Positions 62,987 to 64,000 of a DNA stretch of 64,000 nucleotides are shown piece by piece (the first letter of the stretch is position 1; every line of letters begins with the position of its first letter). The notes below the pieces were generated by a model. The model was not told where the DNA came from. It did not search any database and saw nothing but the letters and a program-made list of their open reading frames with translations. This DNA is from Vibrio metoecus (GTDB lineage Bacteria > Pseudomonadota > Gammaproteobacteria > Enterobacterales > Vibrionaceae). Where the stretch lies: assembly GCF_000696385.1 (NCBI RefSeq), contig NZ_JJMN01000074.1, forward strand, positions 62,001 through 126,000, written 5' to 3'. Position numbers and translations under genes: made by a program.

Positions 62987-63583
62987 TTAGTTGCGCTGAT
63001 CGTCAACTTCCACGCCTTTCGGCACTTTGTAGTTAAATACGCTAGCGTTGGGTTTTTGCTGCTTCACCTTGTTAAAGGTAAATTCGCTCTGCTGACCATC
63101 TTGCTCAATCACTTTAAACCCTTGCACCACCCCTTTGTCACTGATGGTGATTTGGAAACGGCCTTGGTTTGAATCCAGCGCGGTAGGCGTCAGAGTAAAC
63201 ACATCGCCCTTTTCTTCAACATGGTAGGCATCCCAATCGCTGGCTTTATTACGAGTCAGCAGCACAAAAGGCGTCTGCTCTAAAGCTTCTTCGGCGCGGT
63301 ACAAGGTGACCTGTTCCACGAAAGGATCGAAATGCCATAAGGTTGTACCGTCGGAGACCAGTAAATTTTCATCCGGCGTTTCGGTTTCCCATCGGAACAG
63401 GCTTGGGCGAGCAATATCCACCTTGCCGTTTCCGGTCAGGATCACTTTGCCTTCAGGGCTTAATACTTGCTGATTAAAGGTCGCGCTGAAGCCTTCACTC
63501 ATGGCTAAACGCTCACTTAAGGTATCTTTAGGGGCGGCAATCGCCGAGAAACTACAAAATAACAGGGCTAACCATTTGTTCAT
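62987..63583 (-). CDS. lolA: Outer-membrane lipoprotein carrier protein LolA
   Basis: Periplasmic chaperone that takes lipoproteins from LolCDE to LolB. The 198 residues have a signal peptide ending AIAA, then LSERLAMSEGFSATFNQQVLSPEG and the half-barrel strands including RPSLFRWETETPDENLLVSDGTTLWHFDP (in two parts) with the key arginine in RPSLFRW. It heads the lolA-rarA pair. Confidence 0.95.
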   Translation of the reverse strand: MNKWLALLFCSFSAIAAPKDTLSERLAMSEGFSATFNQQVLSPEGKVILTGNGKVDIARPSLFRWETETPDENLLVSDGTTLWHFDPFVEQVTLYRAEEALEQTPFVLLTRNKASDWDAYHVEEKGDVFTLTPTALDSNQGRFQITISDKGVVQGFKVIEQDGQQSEFTFNKVKQQKPNASVFNYKVPKGVEVDDQRN

Positions 63584-63678
63584 GCTGACTCTGCTCCAAG
63601 CAATTTAGCAATGAGGAAGATAATAAAGCAAAAGCCTAAGCGTTTGCCTTATCTCGCGTGTCAGTGATGTGTAATAAA

Positions 63679-64000
63679 CTATTGCCCACAACACTGTTTG
63701 AATTTTTTACCGCTTTCGCAAGGGCAAGCATCATTGCGACCAATGCCTTTAAACGGGTTCACACTTTGTGCTTTCGCGCCAAGCATAGCTTCGTCCGCGG
63801 CAAGCGCGACTTCATGTACCATTAGGTTCAGTTGTTCAATTAAATCCGCGAGCGCAGGGACTTGTTCATAGCCTGCTTCGCGCATTTGCGCTTGGGTTTG
63901 CGCTTCATCAATCGCCAACATCAAGGTGGTCAATAATGCTTGCAGCATACGAATCGAACCATCTGCAAATGCCCCCTGCTGCCACATAGGTTCTAGTTGT
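63679..64000 (-). CDS. SEC-C motif protein (UPF0149/YecA-like), N terminus outside the window
   Basis: The last 106 residues or so of a protein that ends in a SEC-C zinc motif, ACPCESGKKFKQCC, like that at the end of SecA. The frame stays open to the window edge past the ATG at 63987 (QLEP before it), so the true start lies beyond 64000. The upstream helical part (ALLTTLMLAIDEAQTQAQMREAG) resembles UPF0149/YecA-type proteins, but too little is present to be sure. It runs in the same direction as lolA, which starts about 95 bases downstream. Confidence 0.7.
   Translation of the reverse strand, partial: QLEPMWQQGAFADGSIRMLQALLTTLMLAIDEAQTQAQMREAGYEQVPALADLIEQLNLMVHEVALAADEAMLGAKAQSVNPFKGIGRNDACPCESGKKFKQCCGQ

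Noticed and set aside
1..64000. tRNA or rRNA genes, CRISPR arrays, transposases, integrase or attachment sites
   Set aside because: Intergenic regions were read on both strands and no cloverleaf, spaced repeats or mobile-element genes were found. The gene content is ordinary core genome.

Overview
The window looks like ordinary chromosome of a Vibrio, closest to V. cholerae. That call rests on protein content recognised from memory: TfoX, an H-NS of the VicH type, a PanP-type aspartate decarboxylase, a monomeric isocitrate dehydrogenase, and a complete hisGDCBHAFI operon, lying in an order I recall from the larger V. cholerae chromosome. No database was searched. I saw no tRNA, rRNA, insertion sequence, integron, CRISPR array or phage gene.

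Layout. 1-5.8 kb: end of a dicarboxylate/amino acid symporter, tdk, aspS, a YecE-like gene, cmoA-cmoB (wobble uridine modification). 5.9-9.1 kb: a three-gene operon of a retropepsin-like lipoprotein, a 7TM protein and an ATP-grasp ligase. 9.2-15.1 kb: serC, a DUF945 gene, an unusual histidine kinase/response regulator pair and a small outer-membrane protein. 15.2-25.4 kb: tfoX with a complex upstream region, an HDOD gene, lysO, panP, hexR, an iron alcohol dehydrogenase, grxA and an AspT/YbjL-type transporter. 25.5-32.2 kb: clpA-clpS, cspD, icd, rluE. 32.2-39.7 kb: the his operon with a His-rich leader peptide and attenuator. 39.8-42.5 kb: a NhaC-family transporter behind a lysine riboswitch, then hns. 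42.5-47.3 kb: gsk, mnmA-hflD-purB. 47.4-53.4 kb: an eight-gene operon for membrane-lipid modification (SnoaL-like, SDR, flavoprotein, DUF1365, Cfa-like methyltransferase, DUF2878, chalcone-isomerase-like, DUF3833) with a candidate ECF sigma promoter and a perfect inverted repeat upstream. 53.6-64 kb: htpX, a 56-residue gene, the divergent bioA/bioBFCD locus with a BirA operator, serS, rarA, lolA and a SEC-C protein cut by the window edge.

Sequence quality matters for reading this window. Eleven genes (cmoB, the 7TM gene, serC, the DUF945 gene, hexR, the YbjL-like gene, clpA, cspD, the NhaC gene, the flavoprotein gene and bioB) are broken by one- or two-frame slips. In each case restoring single bases gives a full-length, family-typical protein; serC, clpA, cmoB and bioB are otherwise perfectly conserved. 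I infer sequencing or assembly indels, not real gene decay. They are typed as pseudogene because the sequence as given cannot encode them.

The most interesting regions are the lipid-modification operon with its control region (47.4-53.6 kb), the retropepsin/7TM/ATP-grasp operon, the kinase whose own receiver domain has lost its phospho-acceptor beside an intact free-standing homologue, and the lysine riboswitch that reassigns a nominal sodium/proton antiporter.
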